A stretch of 64,000 nt of DNA from Bradyrhizobium sp. 200 (GCF_023100945.1 NZ_CP064689.1:5190001-5254000); one strand, 5' to 3'; counted from the first letter of the stretch, positions 51,294-61,654 are shown. The notes: generated from the sequence alone by a model not told the origin. Translations and numbers: made by a program.

Positions 51294-52093
51294 GATGTTT
51301 GAAGGGCTGACATCACGGCCTTTTTCGCCATGACGGTCACGAGATGAGCGCGGTATTCCGCATCCGCGTGGATATCGGAACTCAGGTTTTCAGCACCCAG
51401 CTTGATCGCCGCGACCGCGTCAGGCGTGAACGCACGCTCCAGCGCGGCTTCCATTGCAGCGACCCGAAACACGCCAGGGCCGGCCCCGGTTACCGCGACA
51501 CGAACCTTTTCGGCTTTCTTCGCCACGCACACCCCGACCAACGCATAGCGCGACGCCGGCGATTTGAATTTGGCATAGCCTCCGGCAGACGGCACCAGGA
51601 AGCGCAAGGCAGTGATGATCTCGCCCGGATCGAGGGCCGTTTCGAACAATCCCCGGAAGAACGCGTCGGCGGCGATCTCCCGGCGGTCGGTCACAACCGT
51701 AGCATCGAGCGCGAGCACCGCGGCCGGATAGTCGGCCGAGGGATCGTTGTTGGCGACCGAACCGCCGATCGTGCCGCGGTTGCGAACCGCGGGATCGCCG
51801 ATGCCGGCTGCAAGGCTGGCAAGCAGCGGTATCTTGCTGCGAACCAGTTTCGACTCCGCGACGTCGACATGGCGGGTCATTGCACCGACCGTCAGGATGT
51901 CGCCTTGAGCCGAAATTCCGGATAGCTGCGGGATCTTCGACAGGTCGATCAGCGCCGCAGGCGCCGCCAGCCGCTGCTTGATGGTCGGCAGCAACGTCAT
52001 CCCGCCGGCCAGCGGCAGGCTGTCGGCAACACCGCCAAGCAGCGCCGACGTTTCATACAGGGTGGTCGGTCTGTGAAATGCAAATGACCTCAT
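51290..52093 (-). CDS. Molybdenum hydroxylase, FAD subunit (CoxM-like)
   Basis: 267 residues, medium subunit of the xanthine dehydrogenase family. FAD-binding motifs LPLAGGMTLLP and RNRGTIGGSVANNDPSADYPA are intact; C-terminal domain VAVTGAGPGVFRVAAMEAALE. Transfers electrons from the 2Fe-2S subunit to NAD or another acceptor. Cotranscribed with the subunits at 52106 and 54496. Confidence 0.92.
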   Translation of the reverse strand: MRSFAFHRPTTLYETSALLGGVADSLPLAGGMTLLPTIKQRLAAPAALIDLSKIPQLSGISAQGDILTVGAMTRHVDVAESKLVRSKIPLLASLAAGIGDPAVRNRGTIGGSVANNDPSADYPAAVLALDATVVTDRREIAADAFFRGLFETALDPGEIITALRFLVPSAGGYAKFKSPASRYALVGVCVAKKAEKVRVAVTGAGPGVFRVAAMEAALERAFTPDAVAAIKLGAENLSSDIHADAEYRAHLVTVMAKKAVMSALQTS

Positions 52094-52105
52094 CTTCGCC
52101 TTCTC

Positions 52106-54493
52106 CTACTCTGCGGCGCGCGGCATCGTGGCGTTCTGAATGACACGCCAGATCCGGTTCGGCGTCGCCGGCATGTCGACGTGAAGAACGCCAAGATGGG
52201 ACAATGCGTCGACGACGGAGTTGATGACGGCCGCCGGCGATCCGATCGTGCCGACCTCGCCGCATCCTTTCACGCCCATCGGTGTGTGCGTGCAAAGCGT
52301 GGAATGGGTCTTGATCGTCATGTTCGGCAGGTGATCGGCGCGCGGCATAGTGTAATCCATGAGCGAACCTGATAGAAGCTGTCCCGAGACGTCGTCATAG
52401 ACGGCGCTTTCGTACAACGCCTGGCCGACGCCCTGAACGATGCCGCCGTGCAACTGTCCTTCGACAATCATCGGATTGATGACGGTACCGACGTCGTCGA
52501 CCGCGGTGTATTTCACCAGCGTCACGGTCCCCGTCTCCGGATCGATTTCAACTTCGGCGATGTGACAGCCGCCCGGATAAGTGAAATTGACCGGATCGTA
52601 ATAGGCCTGCTCCTCCAGCCCAGGCTCGAGGATTTCGAGCGGATAGTCGTGCGGCACATAGGCAGCACCCGCGATTTCCTGGAATGTCTTGCTGCGGTCG
52701 GTACCCGCAACCGAAAAGACGCCGGCCTCGAACTGAATGTCGTGCTCGCTTGCCTCGAGCAGATGCGCCGCAATCTTCTTGCCCTTCAGGACGACCTTGT
52801 CACTCGCCTTCGAGAGCGCGGCGCCACCGACGACCAGCGATCGCGAGCCGTAGGTGCCCATGCCGAACTGCACGCGGTCGGTATCGCCGAACACGATGTC
52901 GACGTTATCGAAGGCGACGCCGAGCTTTTCCGACACGATCTGTGCAAAGGTGGTCTCGTGCCCCTGCCCATGATTGTGGGTACCGATCAACACCGTCACC
53001 TGCCCGGTCGGATGCACCCGGACGGTGGCGCTTTCGTAGAGACCGCCGCGGGCGCCGAGGCGTCCGGCAAACCGTGACGGCGCGAGACCGCAGGCCTCGA
53101 CATAAGTCGAATAGCCGAGACCGCGGAACTTGCCGTCACGTTCCGACGCCGCCTTGCGTTCTGCAAAGCCTGCAACATCCGCTGCTGCAAGCGCGCCTTC
53201 GAGGCAGCCCATCGGATCGCCGGAATCATATTCGACGAGCACGGGCGTCTGGTACGGATAGGCTTCCTTGGCAATGATATTGCGACGGCGCAATTCGACG
53301 CGATCGATGCCCATTTCCTTGGCTGCGACGTCGACGAGGCGTTCGACCACGAACGTCGCTTCCGGCCGACCGGCGCCGCGATATGCGTCGACCGGCACCG
53401 TGTTGGTGAAGATCACCTTCACGTTGCAGTAGATCGCAGGCGTCGTGTAGACGCCGCTCAACAACGGCCCATAGAGATTGGTCGGGATGTTGGGGCCGAA
53501 GGTGGAGAGATAGCCGCCCATGTTGGCCAGTGTGACGACCCTCAGCGCGAGGAATTTTCCATTCTGGTCCAGCGCCAGTTCGGCCTCGGTGACGTGGTCG
53601 CGGCCGTGTCGGTCGGAGATGAAACCCTCCGAACGGTCCGCCACCCATTTGATGGGACGACCGACTCGCCTTGCCGCCCAGGTGATCACGGCTTCCTCGC
53701 CGTAGTGGAATTGCTTGACGCCGAAGCCGCCGCCGACATCGGGCGCCACCACGCGCATTTTCTGTTCGGGAATCTTGAGCACCAGGGCGCTCATCAGGAA
53801 CCGCACCACATGCGGAAACTGGCTCGTGGTCCACAGCGTATAATAGCCGGTCCCGCCGTTATACTCGGCGACCGCTGCGCGCGGCTCCATCGGATTGCCG
53901 ATCAGCCGATTGTTGACGAGGCTGAGACGCGCCACATGCGCCGCCTTCTTGAACGCCGTCGCGACGGCGGCCTTGTCGCCGAGTTCCCAGTCGCAGCAGA
54001 GATTGCTGGGCACGTCGTCGAACAGTTGCGGCGCGCCCGGACGAACGGCTTCGAGCACGCCGACGACGGATGGCAGCACTTCATAATCAATTGCCACCGC
54101 TTCTGCGGCCGCGCGCGCAAGCTCCAGTGTATCGGCCACCACAAAGGCAACCATGTCGCCGACGAAGCGCACCTTGCCCTGCGCCAGCATCGGAAACGGC
54201 GGCTCCTTCATCGGCAGGCCATCCGAGCCATGAATGCCCCAGCCGCAAGGCAGCGAGCCGAGGCCGTCGGCCGCGACATCGTCACCGGTCAGCACGGCCT
54301 GGACGCCCGGCAGCGCCAGTGCGGCCGCCTTGTCGATGCCACGGATCATTGCATGGCCATGCGGCGAACGAATGAATACGCCGAATGCCATATCGGCCCG
54401 CTTGAGGTCGGCGACATAATTGCCGCGGCCGGTCAGAAAGCGGAAGTCCTCCTTGCGGCGTGGTGCAGCGCCAATTCCGATCACATTCGACAT
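52106..54493 (-). CDS. Molybdenum hydroxylase, large Mo-pterin subunit (form II CoxL-like)
   Basis: 795 residues. N-terminal RRKEDFRFLTGRGNYVADL, pterin-binding VVAPDVGGGFGVKQ, active-site loop AYRGAGRPEA and catalytic Glu in GCGEVGTIGSPAAV. The loop is AYRGAGR (form II), not AYRCSFR, so this is not the classical CO dehydrogenase; such enzymes hydroxylate N-heterocycles, aldehydes or similar substrates. Encoded between the 2Fe-2S and FAD subunits. No sulfurase or insertion chaperone is visible in the window. Confidence 0.92.
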   Translation of the reverse strand: MSNVIGIGAAPRRKEDFRFLTGRGNYVADLKRADMAFGVFIRSPHGHAMIRGIDKAAALALPGVQAVLTGDDVAADGLGSLPCGWGIHGSDGLPMKEPPFPMLAQGKVRFVGDMVAFVVADTLELARAAAEAVAIDYEVLPSVVGVLEAVRPGAPQLFDDVPSNLCCDWELGDKAAVATAFKKAAHVARLSLVNNRLIGNPMEPRAAVAEYNGGTGYYTLWTTSQFPHVVRFLMSALVLKIPEQKMRVVAPDVGGGFGVKQFHYGEEAVITWAARRVGRPIKWVADRSEGFISDRHGRDHVTEAELALDQNGKFLALRVVTLANMGGYLSTFGPNIPTNLYGPLLSGVYTTPAIYCNVKVIFTNTVPVDAYRGAGRPEATFVVERLVDVAAKEMGIDRVELRRRNIIAKEAYPYQTPVLVEYDSGDPMGCLEGALAAADVAGFAERKAASERDGKFRGLGYSTYVEACGLAPSRFAGRLGARGGLYESATVRVHPTGQVTVLIGTHNHGQGHETTFAQIVSEKLGVAFDNVDIVFGDTDRVQFGMGTYGSRSLVVGGAALSKASDKVVLKGKKIAAHLLEASEHDIQFEAGVFSVAGTDRSKTFQEIAGAAYVPHDYPLEILEPGLEEQAYYDPVNFTYPGGCHIAEVEIDPETGTVTLVKYTAVDDVGTVINPMIVEGQLHGGIVQGVGQALYESAVYDDVSGQLLSGSLMDYTMPRADHLPNMTIKTHSTLCTHTPMGVKGCGEVGTIGSPAAVINSVVDALSHLGVLHVDMPATPNRIWRVIQNATMPRAAE

Positions 54494-54495
54494 GG

Positions 54496-55008
<513 letters not shown>

Positions 55009-55033
55009 GGATGACCTCCCGTCATGAGCGACA

Positions 55034-56140
55034 TCAGGCGAGAACACGGGCGCGGCCCGCCGACCAGGTGGCCAGCAGCACGTCGCCGACATTGAAGGGA
55101 TCGCGGAAAAAGGTTCGCTCCGGAACGTAGGCGACAAAATCCTCGTCGGACACCGTGTCGAGCATCACCTTGACGAACGAGCCCTGATATTCGATCGCGG
55201 TCACCCGGCTCGGCAACGCCGTCGCGCCGTCATCGGGGCTTCCGGCATCGGCGCGCACCAGTTCGATATCGTCGCGCCGCACCGCCAGATCGATGCGGTC
55301 ACCCACGGCCACCCGTGCCTCGGCCTCCAAACGGACCTGGATTCCGCTGCGGTTCGGCTGCGACAACACCACGAGCCCCTCGCCAACCTTCTCGACCTTG
55401 CCCGACAGCACATTCTGCCCGCCCAAAAACTCCGCAACGTAGCGGTCGCGCGGATAGGCGTAGACGTCACGCGCCGGCCCGGATTGCTTGATTTTGCCTT
55501 TTTCCATCACCACAACGACGTCGGCGAGCGCAATCGCCTCGAGCTGCGTATGGGTGACGTGAACGAAGGTGATCCCGAGCTCGCGCTGCATTCGCCGCAA
55601 TTCCTGCCGCATCTGCACCCGAAGCTGCTCATCCAGTGCCGACAGCGGCTCGTCGAGCAACAGCACCCGCGGCTCGGTAATCGCCGCGCGCGCCAACGCC
55701 ACACGCTGCTGCTGGCCGCCCGACAAATTGGCCGGCAGGCGGTCCGCCAGCTCAGTCAGGCGCACCTTTTCCATCATCCTGTCGGCGGCCTTGTAGCGCT
55801 CCGCTTTCGACTGTCCGCGCACCCGCAGCGCAAAAGCGATGTTGTCGCGGACGGTCAGATGCGGAAACAGCGCGTAGGACTGGAACATCATCGCGGTGCG
55901 CCGCTCGACCGGCGCCATTCCTGCGACATTCTCGCCGCCGATTACGATCTCGCCGGCCGTCGGCTCCTCGTGCCCGGCGATCATCCGCAGGATCGTCGTC
56001 TTGCCGCAGCCGGATGGCCCGAGAAAGCAGCAATAGGCTCCGTCGGGAATCCTGAGATTGACGCCATCGACCACGTTGGTGACGCCGTCATAGCTCTTGC
56101 AGAGACCTGCCAATTCGATATCGCCAGCGCCCGTGCGCAT
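55034..56140 (-). CDS. Pot-type ABC transporter ATPase (PotA-like)
   Basis: 368 residues. Walker A GPSGCGKTT, MMFQSYALFPHLTVRDNIAFALRVRG, signature LSGGQQQRVALARAA, Walker B VLLLDEPLSALDEQL, then a C-terminal TOBE domain (LPSRVTAIEYQGSFVKVML). Start at 56140 (MRTGAGDIELAGL) follows the permease stop at 56151 by 10 bases. ATPase of a polyamine/Fe/opine-type importer; real substrate unknown. Confidence 0.9.
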   Translation of the reverse strand: MRTGAGDIELAGLCKSYDGVTNVVDGVNLRIPDGAYCCFLGPSGCGKTTILRMIAGHEEPTAGEIVIGGENVAGMAPVERRTAMMFQSYALFPHLTVRDNIAFALRVRGQSKAERYKAADRMMEKVRLTELADRLPANLSGGQQQRVALARAAITEPRVLLLDEPLSALDEQLRVQMRQELRRMQRELGITFVHVTHTQLEAIALADVVVVMEKGKIKQSGPARDVYAYPRDRYVAEFLGGQNVLSGKVEKVGEGLVVLSQPNRSGIQVRLEAEARVAVGDRIDLAVRRDDIELVRADAGSPDDGATALPSRVTAIEYQGSFVKVMLDTVSDEDFVAYVPERTFFRDPFNVGDVLLATWSAGRARVLA

Positions 56141-56150
56141 TCCCAAGACC

Positions 56151-57044
56151 TCAATGACCCGTCGCGCGCATGCCGCGGCGCTTGTTGATGACAATGATGG
56201 CGCCGATGCAGGCGCCGATGATGATGAACGATACGATCGTGGTGACGGTGCCGAGCGCATATAGCGACGGCGACGTCACATTGAGGGTCATGCTCCATAT
56301 CTCGAGCGGTAGGGTATTGAGCGAGCCGGCGGTCTGCAGCGTGCGGGCGAATTCGTCGTAGGAGAGCGTGAAGCCGAACAGCGCGACCGCGACAAGGCCC
56401 GGCGCCAGCACGGGAATCACGACCAGATGGATGGTTTGCCAACGGCTGGCTCCAAGATCCCGTGCCGCCTCCTCCCACACGCTGTTGAAGCGGGACATCA
56501 CGGCGAACATCACGAGCACGCCAAACGGCAGCGTCCAGGACAATTGCGCACCAAGCGCCGAGGTGTACCAGCTCGCGCTGATGCCGATCCATTGGAACAA
56601 CAGGCCAATGCCGAGGCCGAGCACCAGCCCGGGTGCCACAAGGCTGCCGATCATCAGGTAGAACACGAACGTATCGCCGAAAAAGCGGCGGCGAAACGCC
56701 AGCCCCGCCATCAGCGAGACCACGAGCGTGATCATCGTGACCAGCGCCGCAAGCTTGATCGAGCGATCGAACGACCCCCTGACGTCGCCGGTACGAACCT
56801 GCGTGAACAGATCGATGAACCAGTGCAGCGAATGACCCTTCATCGGAAACACCAGCCCGCCCCGGATATCCTGGAACGACAGGATGTAGATACAGATCAT
56901 CGGCCCGTAGAGGGCGGCGACGTAGAGCATGAAAACCGTCGCGAGCGCGTAGAAGGTCCAGGGGCGGCGGTCGCCGCGCGCGACCCTGGAAATGCGACGG
57001 GTTCTGATCATGGGCAAATCGGCCTCGCCAAGAGCGACCGTCAT
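56151..57044 (-). CDS. Pot-type ABC transporter permease (PotC-like)
   Basis: 297 residues, about six spans. Seen: WTFYALATVFMLYVAALYGPMICIYILSFQD, ASWYTSALGAQLSWTLPFGVLVMFAVMSRF, and EEAARDLGASRWQTIHLVVIPVLAPGLVAVALFGFTLSYDEF (EAA loop). ATG overlaps the PotB-like stop by four bases. Confidence 0.92.
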   Translation of the reverse strand: MTVALGEADLPMIRTRRISRVARGDRRPWTFYALATVFMLYVAALYGPMICIYILSFQDIRGGLVFPMKGHSLHWFIDLFTQVRTGDVRGSFDRSIKLAALVTMITLVVSLMAGLAFRRRFFGDTFVFYLMIGSLVAPGLVLGLGIGLLFQWIGISASWYTSALGAQLSWTLPFGVLVMFAVMSRFNSVWEEAARDLGASRWQTIHLVVIPVLAPGLVAVALFGFTLSYDEFARTLQTAGSLNTLPLEIWSMTLNVTSPSLYALGTVTTIVSFIIIGACIGAIIVINKRRGMRATGH

Positions 57045-57946
57045 TGCGTGATCTCCCGGCGAATATCGACGACACGCAGGATAAGAGCGATCATGACAAT
57101 GAGAACGAGGGTGAGCAGCACGGCGCTCGCCGCCGCGATCGGATATTGCAGCACGCCGACATTTTCGTAGAACGCGCTGACCACCGAGGCGGAACCGCCG
57201 CCGGACATCACCTTGACCACGAAGAAGTCACCCATCACGATCGAGATCACGAAGGTCGATCCAAGCGCAATGCCGCTTTTTGACATCGGAATGATGATGT
57301 ACCGCATCACGTCGAGCCGGCTGGCGCCGGCATCGAGCGCCGCCTCCACCACCCGCTTGTCGATACGCGCCAGCGAATTGAAGATCGGCACCACCATGAA
57401 GATCGTTAGCTGGTGGACATAGGCGATGACAACCGCAAGCCCGGAATACAGCAGCACCTCAAGCGGCTCCCGGATCACACCGATGCCGAGCAGCGTCGAG
57501 TTGACCAGCCCTTCCTTTCCCAGCAGCGGAATCCAGGAAATCATCCGGATGATGTTCGACGTCCAGAACGGGATCGTGCAGATCAGAAACAGGCCGATCG
57601 CGAGCAACTGGTTCTTGACGTGAAAGACAAGAAAATATGCGACCAGGAACCCGATGATCAGCGTGAAAAACCAGGTCAGGATCGCAAATTTGAGCGTCGT
57701 CACATACAGCAGGAGCGTCTGCGTCGATGTGAGCACGTCGAGGTAGTTCGCTAGCGTAAACGTCGGCAGCAGCCCACCGAAACCATCAGTCTCGAAGAAG
57801 CTCGCGACCAGCACGACAAGGGTCGGCAGCAGGAAAAACGGGATCAGCACCAGCATCAGCGGCGTCACGTACAGCCATGCACTCAAATTTGGTCGCTGCA
57901 TTACCTGGCCCGACTGGACTTCATTCTGAATCTTTCGGAACGGCAT
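57041..57946 (-). CDS. Pot-type ABC transporter permease (PotB-like)
   Basis: 301 residues, six spans. Seen: AWLYVTPLMLVLIPFFLLPTLVVLVASF, FWTSNIIRMISWIPLLGKEGLVN, and VVEAALDAGASRLDVMRYIIIPMSKSGIALGSTFV (EAA loop) followed by GDFFVVKVMSGGG. Starts 46 bases after the binding-protein stop. Forms the channel with the PotC-like permease. Confidence 0.92.
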   Translation of the reverse strand: MPFRKIQNEVQSGQVMQRPNLSAWLYVTPLMLVLIPFFLLPTLVVLVASFFETDGFGGLLPTFTLANYLDVLTSTQTLLLYVTTLKFAILTWFFTLIIGFLVAYFLVFHVKNQLLAIGLFLICTIPFWTSNIIRMISWIPLLGKEGLVNSTLLGIGVIREPLEVLLYSGLAVVIAYVHQLTIFMVVPIFNSLARIDKRVVEAALDAGASRLDVMRYIIIPMSKSGIALGSTFVISIVMGDFFVVKVMSGGGSASVVSAFYENVGVLQYPIAAASAVLLTLVLIVMIALILRVVDIRREITQ

Positions 57947-57992
57947 TTTTCGGCCTGCCGATGCCCATCCGGCGCCGGCAGGCCAGTTCGCC

Positions 57993-59339
57993 TCAAGCGA
58001 TCTTGAAATCGTTCCAGCGCTTGTTCATGTAGGCCGCTTCATCCATCAGCGTATTCCAACAGGAGATGTTCTTGACCCGATCGAGGAACGAACCGCCGTC
58101 CCGCTTGGTGCCGGCCTTCTCCATCGGCACGCCATAGGGATCGTTGATGACCGAGGGCGCGGGCTTGCCGTCGTACCAGAAGTCCCACTCCGCCGCGGTC
58201 AGGAACTTCTTCGCCGTCGACGGCACCGGACTGTAATAGCCGTAACGGCCGACGAAGCCGCCCTGCCAGCCCGATAGATACCAGTTGAGATATTCGTAGG
58301 CCGCGTCGAGCTTCTTGCCGGACAGGTGCTTCATCAGGCCCATGCCGTTGCACCAGCCGCGATAGCCTTCCTTGCCGTTCTTGACGTTGACCGGCGCGTA
58401 GACGCAAGGGATTTCCTTGACGCGGACCGCGGCGACCGCCGGTGACCACATCGACTGGATCACGACCTCACCTGCGGCCATCAACTGCACGGACTGGTCG
58501 AAGGTAGTCCAGGTCGCGCGGAACTGGCCCGCCTTCTTCAGTTCGATCAGCTTGTCGCAGGTGAAATCGATCTCCTGCTTGGTCATGTTGCCCTTGTTGC
58601 CATACTTGATCAGGCCGGCGCTTTCGAAGCAGAGCGCGGCGTCCATGATGCCGATCGCGGGAACGTCGAGGATCGCCGCCTTGCCCTTGAATTTGGGGTC
58701 GATCAGATGCTTCCATTCGGTCACCTCGTGCCCGACGAGATCGGGGCGATAGCCGATCGAGTCCGCGTTATAGACCTGCGGCAGGAAGGTCGCCCATTCG
58801 GTGACGCCATCATGCAGCTCAGTCGCGTTGGGCTTTGCGATATACATCGCCTCATAGGGGGAAATGCCCTGCCGCGGAATTTTGTGACCATCAATCTCGC
58901 CCTTGGTGAAGATCGGCAGGATGTTGCCGAATTCCTTGATCTTCTTGACCTCAATGCCCTGGATCACGCCGCGCTTGGCGGCCAGCTTGGCCTGCCACCC
59001 CTCAAGGTCGGCGATATCGACCGAGTCGGGCTGGCTGATGAAGCGGTTGATCGAAGCCGACGTATCGAGGTTCTGCATCGTGACCTTGAAGCCGAGGTCC
59101 TTTGCGGCCTGGTCTCCGATCGCCTTGACCACCGAATAGGAGACGCCGACATGGCGCAGTTCGATGTCCTTGATCTCCTGGGCCCAGATCGTCGGAAATC
59201 CACCGATAGCGTCCGAGCCGATTGCTGCGCCGGTTGCAGCCGCGCCGGCCTTGAGAACGGCGCGTCTTGAAATGCCTTTCGTCTTCGCCGGAGGCCTGGG
59301 TAAAGCGCCTTTCGCATCACCATAGTCATCACTAGACAT
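57993..59339 (-). CDS. Pot-type ABC substrate-binding protein, Tat-exported
   Basis: 448 residues, PotD-like extracellular binding protein. N-terminus carries a twin-arginine signal: KGISRRAVLKAGAAATGAAIG. Mature part: IELRHVGVSYSVVKAIGDQAAKDLGF, PDSVDIADLEGWQAKLAAK, VYNADSIGYRPDLVG, GWCNGMGLMKHLSGKKLDAAYEYLNWYLSGWQGGFVGRYGYYSPVP. Start at MSSDDYGD (59339) follows GGAGAG. First gene of the importer/molybdenum hydroxylase/amidase operon. Ligand probably a cationic or nitrogenous small molecule (inference). Confidence 0.9.
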   Translation of the reverse strand: MSSDDYGDAKGALPRPPAKTKGISRRAVLKAGAAATGAAIGSDAIGGFPTIWAQEIKDIELRHVGVSYSVVKAIGDQAAKDLGFKVTMQNLDTSASINRFISQPDSVDIADLEGWQAKLAAKRGVIQGIEVKKIKEFGNILPIFTKGEIDGHKIPRQGISPYEAMYIAKPNATELHDGVTEWATFLPQVYNADSIGYRPDLVGHEVTEWKHLIDPKFKGKAAILDVPAIGIMDAALCFESAGLIKYGNKGNMTKQEIDFTCDKLIELKKAGQFRATWTTFDQSVQLMAAGEVVIQSMWSPAVAAVRVKEIPCVYAPVNVKNGKEGYRGWCNGMGLMKHLSGKKLDAAYEYLNWYLSGWQGGFVGRYGYYSPVPSTAKKFLTAAEWDFWYDGKPAPSVINDPYGVPMEKAGTKRDGGSFLDRVKNISCWNTLMDEAAYMNKRWNDFKIA

Positions 59340-59725
59340 CGTTCTCTCCGTCCGCGGATTGATGGGACCAGCCTGCTCATCCAACCGGCTCGTTCGTTTC
59401 GCGACCGTGTTGATGATGAAGCGTAGCGACGGAGAAATCGGATTGTAAAATCGGAAGTTAAAATGCCACGTATAAGGACGACTAATGGAAATCGCAGCCT
59501 GCTCAATGCGGCAGCATGCCGATCTATAATTTGACCTTTACTTTGAGAGAACGACCGGCGGCAAGCTCCGATCCTGACTGCCCGTGCCTGCCATTTTTCG
59601 AAGATCTGGAGGCGCTCTTGGTCGCGCGTTCTTCTTTCGATTGCAGGGATTGGTAGCACCAATATACTGGTTGTCGTCGCTCAGCGACTTCAATAACAAC
59701 GAATGCTCCCGCAGGAGTGACGTGC
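59340..59725. other. 386-base divergent intergenic region
   Basis: AT-richer stretch between the Pot-type operon and the alpha/beta hydrolase; it must carry both promoters. No convincing small gene: the open frames here have shadow-like composition. It contains the dyad at 59658-59671. I could not assign -35/-10 boxes with confidence. Confidence 0.6.
59658..59671. promoter_or_regulatory. Dyad ACCAATATACTGGT
   Basis: Arms match at 12 of 14 positions. It lies 54 bases upstream of the hydrolase start and in the divergent promoter region of the importer/molybdenum hydroxylase operon. A regulator binding site is a reasonable guess; no second copy was found. Confidence 0.35.
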
Positions 59726-60586
59726 GTGACTGATATCTCGTCGACGAAGAATAGGCATTCGGATCCCCGGTTGAACTGGGCCACGCTTTCCCAAGCGGAG
59801 CGCGATGCTGCCTATGACAACAATGCGGCGGTAAAAAACAGCGCAGCGCTGATCGCTGAAAGAAACCAGATGTCCGAAGCGCTGCGCGCCAGCCGCAAAT
59901 CGTTTCTGGATATGCCGTATGGCGACCGCGAAAAGACGAAGATCGATCTCTATCCGGCCGCCGAGAAGGCAGCCCCCTGCCTGGTGTTCCTGCACGGCGG
60001 TTACTGGCAGCGCAATTCGCGCGAATTGTTTGCCATGCTGGTCGAAGGCGTCGCAGCGCATAGCTGGTCGGTCGCTATTCCCGGATATTCGCTGGCTCCG
60101 GACGCGTCGCTGACGGAGGTCGTGACGGAGATATCCCAGTCGCTCGATTGGCTGGCCCAAAACGGAGCCTCGTACGGTATCTCCGGGCCCGTCGTGCTCT
60201 CGGGCTGGTCGGCCGGCGCTCACCTCGTCGCAATGGCACTCGATCACCCGCGCGTCGCCGCGGGGCTGGCGATTTCCGGCGTGTACGATCTTGGACCCAT
60301 CCGCGATACGGGCCTTAACAATGCGCTGAAGCTAACCAGCGCGGAAGTCGCGGCATTATCGCCACTTCGCCTGCCCGCCGTCCACAAGCGGCTCGACATT
60401 GTCTACGGCACGGCCGAGCTGCCGGCGCTGGTTTTCGATTCAATCAAGCTTCATGAATTGCGCACCGCCGCTGGCGCGCCGGGCAATCTTTTCCCGATCG
60501 AAGGTGCAGACCATTTCAGCATTCTCAGCGAGCTACGTCGTCCTGACGGTGCGCTTGTCGATATCGCCCGAAAGCTCGTCGGATAA
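59726..60586 (+). CDS. Alpha/beta hydrolase, arylformamidase-like
   Basis: 286 residues. Oxyanion motif LVFLHGGYWQRNSRE (HGGYW is typical of bacterial kynurenine formamidase-like hydrolases), nucleophile elbow VVLSGWSAGAHLVAMAL, and catalytic His in EGADHFSILSEL. GTG at 59726 is 8 bases after AGGAG; GTG at 59717 is also possible. N-terminus SDPRLNWATLSQAERDAAYDNNAAVKN is usual for this group. Divergent from the Pot/molybdenum hydroxylase/amidase operon, so hydrolysis of a formamide or ester released by that pathway is conceivable. Confidence 0.85.
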   Translation: MTDISSTKNRHSDPRLNWATLSQAERDAAYDNNAAVKNSAALIAERNQMSEALRASRKSFLDMPYGDREKTKIDLYPAAEKAAPCLVFLHGGYWQRNSRELFAMLVEGVAAHSWSVAIPGYSLAPDASLTEVVTEISQSLDWLAQNGASYGISGPVVLSGWSAGAHLVAMALDHPRVAAGLAISGVYDLGPIRDTGLNNALKLTSAEVAALSPLRLPAVHKRLDIVYGTAELPALVFDSIKLHELRTAAGAPGNLFPIEGADHFSILSELRRPDGALVDIARKLVG

Positions 60587-60591
60587 CAGTC

Positions 60592-60960
60592 TTAGGTCGC
60601 CGGCGCCTTGAACGCGCCTGCGTCGATCCAGACCTGATCGTCGCTGATCCGGACCGGATATAGCCGCAACGGCCGGCTCGGCCAGCCGTAGGAAATCCGG
60701 CCACTACGGAGATCGAACGAGGCCGCGTGACGGGGACAGAACAAGCGTCCTCCCGACAGGTGTCCGAGACTGAGGTCAGCCTGTTCGTGCGGGCACATCC
60801 GCTCGCAGGCCACCGCGCGTCCTTCGCTCCAGACCAGGATCAAATCGACGCCGGTCACGCGGACACAGACGATCGTTTGCGAAATCAGCCGGCTGAGCCC
60901 GCAGGCCGGCATCCATTGCCCGTCGCCCGATAACGCCGTCGCAGGCTGCTCATCCGCCAA
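60592..60960 (-). CDS. Rieske 2Fe-2S ferredoxin-like protein
   Basis: 122 residues. Rieske ligands C56/H58 in ERMCPHEQADL and C75/H78 in LFCPRHAASFDLRSG. Likely an electron carrier or small Rieske subunit. It overlaps the livF gene by 11 bases and is the last gene of the LIV operon, an unusual place. It could serve the Rieske oxygenase at 37900, which lacks its own ferredoxin; this is speculation. Confidence 0.88.
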   Translation of the reverse strand: MADEQPATALSGDGQWMPACGLSRLISQTIVCVRVTGVDLILVWSEGRAVACERMCPHEQADLSLGHLSGGRLFCPRHAASFDLRSGRISYGWPSRPLRLYPVRISDDQVWIDAGAFKAPAT

Positions 60961-61654
60961 GATAGGCCTTTCGCACGTGCTCGTTCTCGATCATATCGGC
61001 GCCCGGTCCGGACAGAACGATGCGGCCGCCTTCCAGCAGATAGGCGTGGTCGCACATCTCGAGCGCCGCAAACGCGTTCTGCTCCACCAGCAGGACCGTC
61101 GTTCCGGCATCGCGGATGCTGCGGATGATCGCGAAAGTTCGCTCGACGATGTTGGGTGCGAGTCCAAGGGAAGGCTCGTCGAACATGATCAAGCGCGGCC
61201 GCGACATCAGCGCCCGGCCGATCGCCAGCATTTGTTGTTCGCCGCCCGACAACGTGCCGGCCGCCTGCCGCTTGCGGTCCGCCAGGCGCGGAAACTCGGC
61301 ATAGATCCGATCGCGGTCCACAGCGATCTCGGCAGCACTGCTACGCAGATAGGCCCCCATGTCGAGATTTTCCTCGACCGTCATGTGCGGAAATACCCGC
61401 CGTCCTTCCGGACAATGCGCGATCCCGCTCGCCACCACGCGCGGCGGCCTGGCGCCCGCAATGTCCTTGCCCTCGAACAGCATCGACCCCGAGCGTGGCG
61501 CAACGAGCCCGGAGATCGCGCGCAGCGTGGTGCTCTTGCCGGCGCCATTGGCGCCGATCAGGGCGACGAGTTGCCCGGCCTTGACCTCCAGCGAAATGCC
61601 GCGCAACGCCGTGACACCGCCATAGCCACACACCATATCGCGGATCTCAAGCAC
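60950..61654 (-). CDS. livF: LIV-type ABC transporter ATPase LivF
   Basis: 234 residues. Walker A GANGAGKST, CPEGRRVFPHMTVEENLDMG, signature LSGGEQQMLAIGRAL, Walker B LIMFDEPSLGLAPN, VLLVEQNAFAAL. Overlaps livG by 8 bases. Member of a second LIV system, distinct from that at 26960-33649. Confidence 0.92.
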   Translation of the reverse strand: MLEIRDMVCGYGGVTALRGISLEVKAGQLVALIGANGAGKSTTLRAISGLVAPRSGSMLFEGKDIAGARPPRVVASGIAHCPEGRRVFPHMTVEENLDMGAYLRSSAAEIAVDRDRIYAEFPRLADRKRQAAGTLSGGEQQMLAIGRALMSRPRLIMFDEPSLGLAPNIVERTFAIIRSIRDAGTTVLLVEQNAFAALEMCDHAYLLEGGRIVLSGPGADMIENEHVRKAYLGG

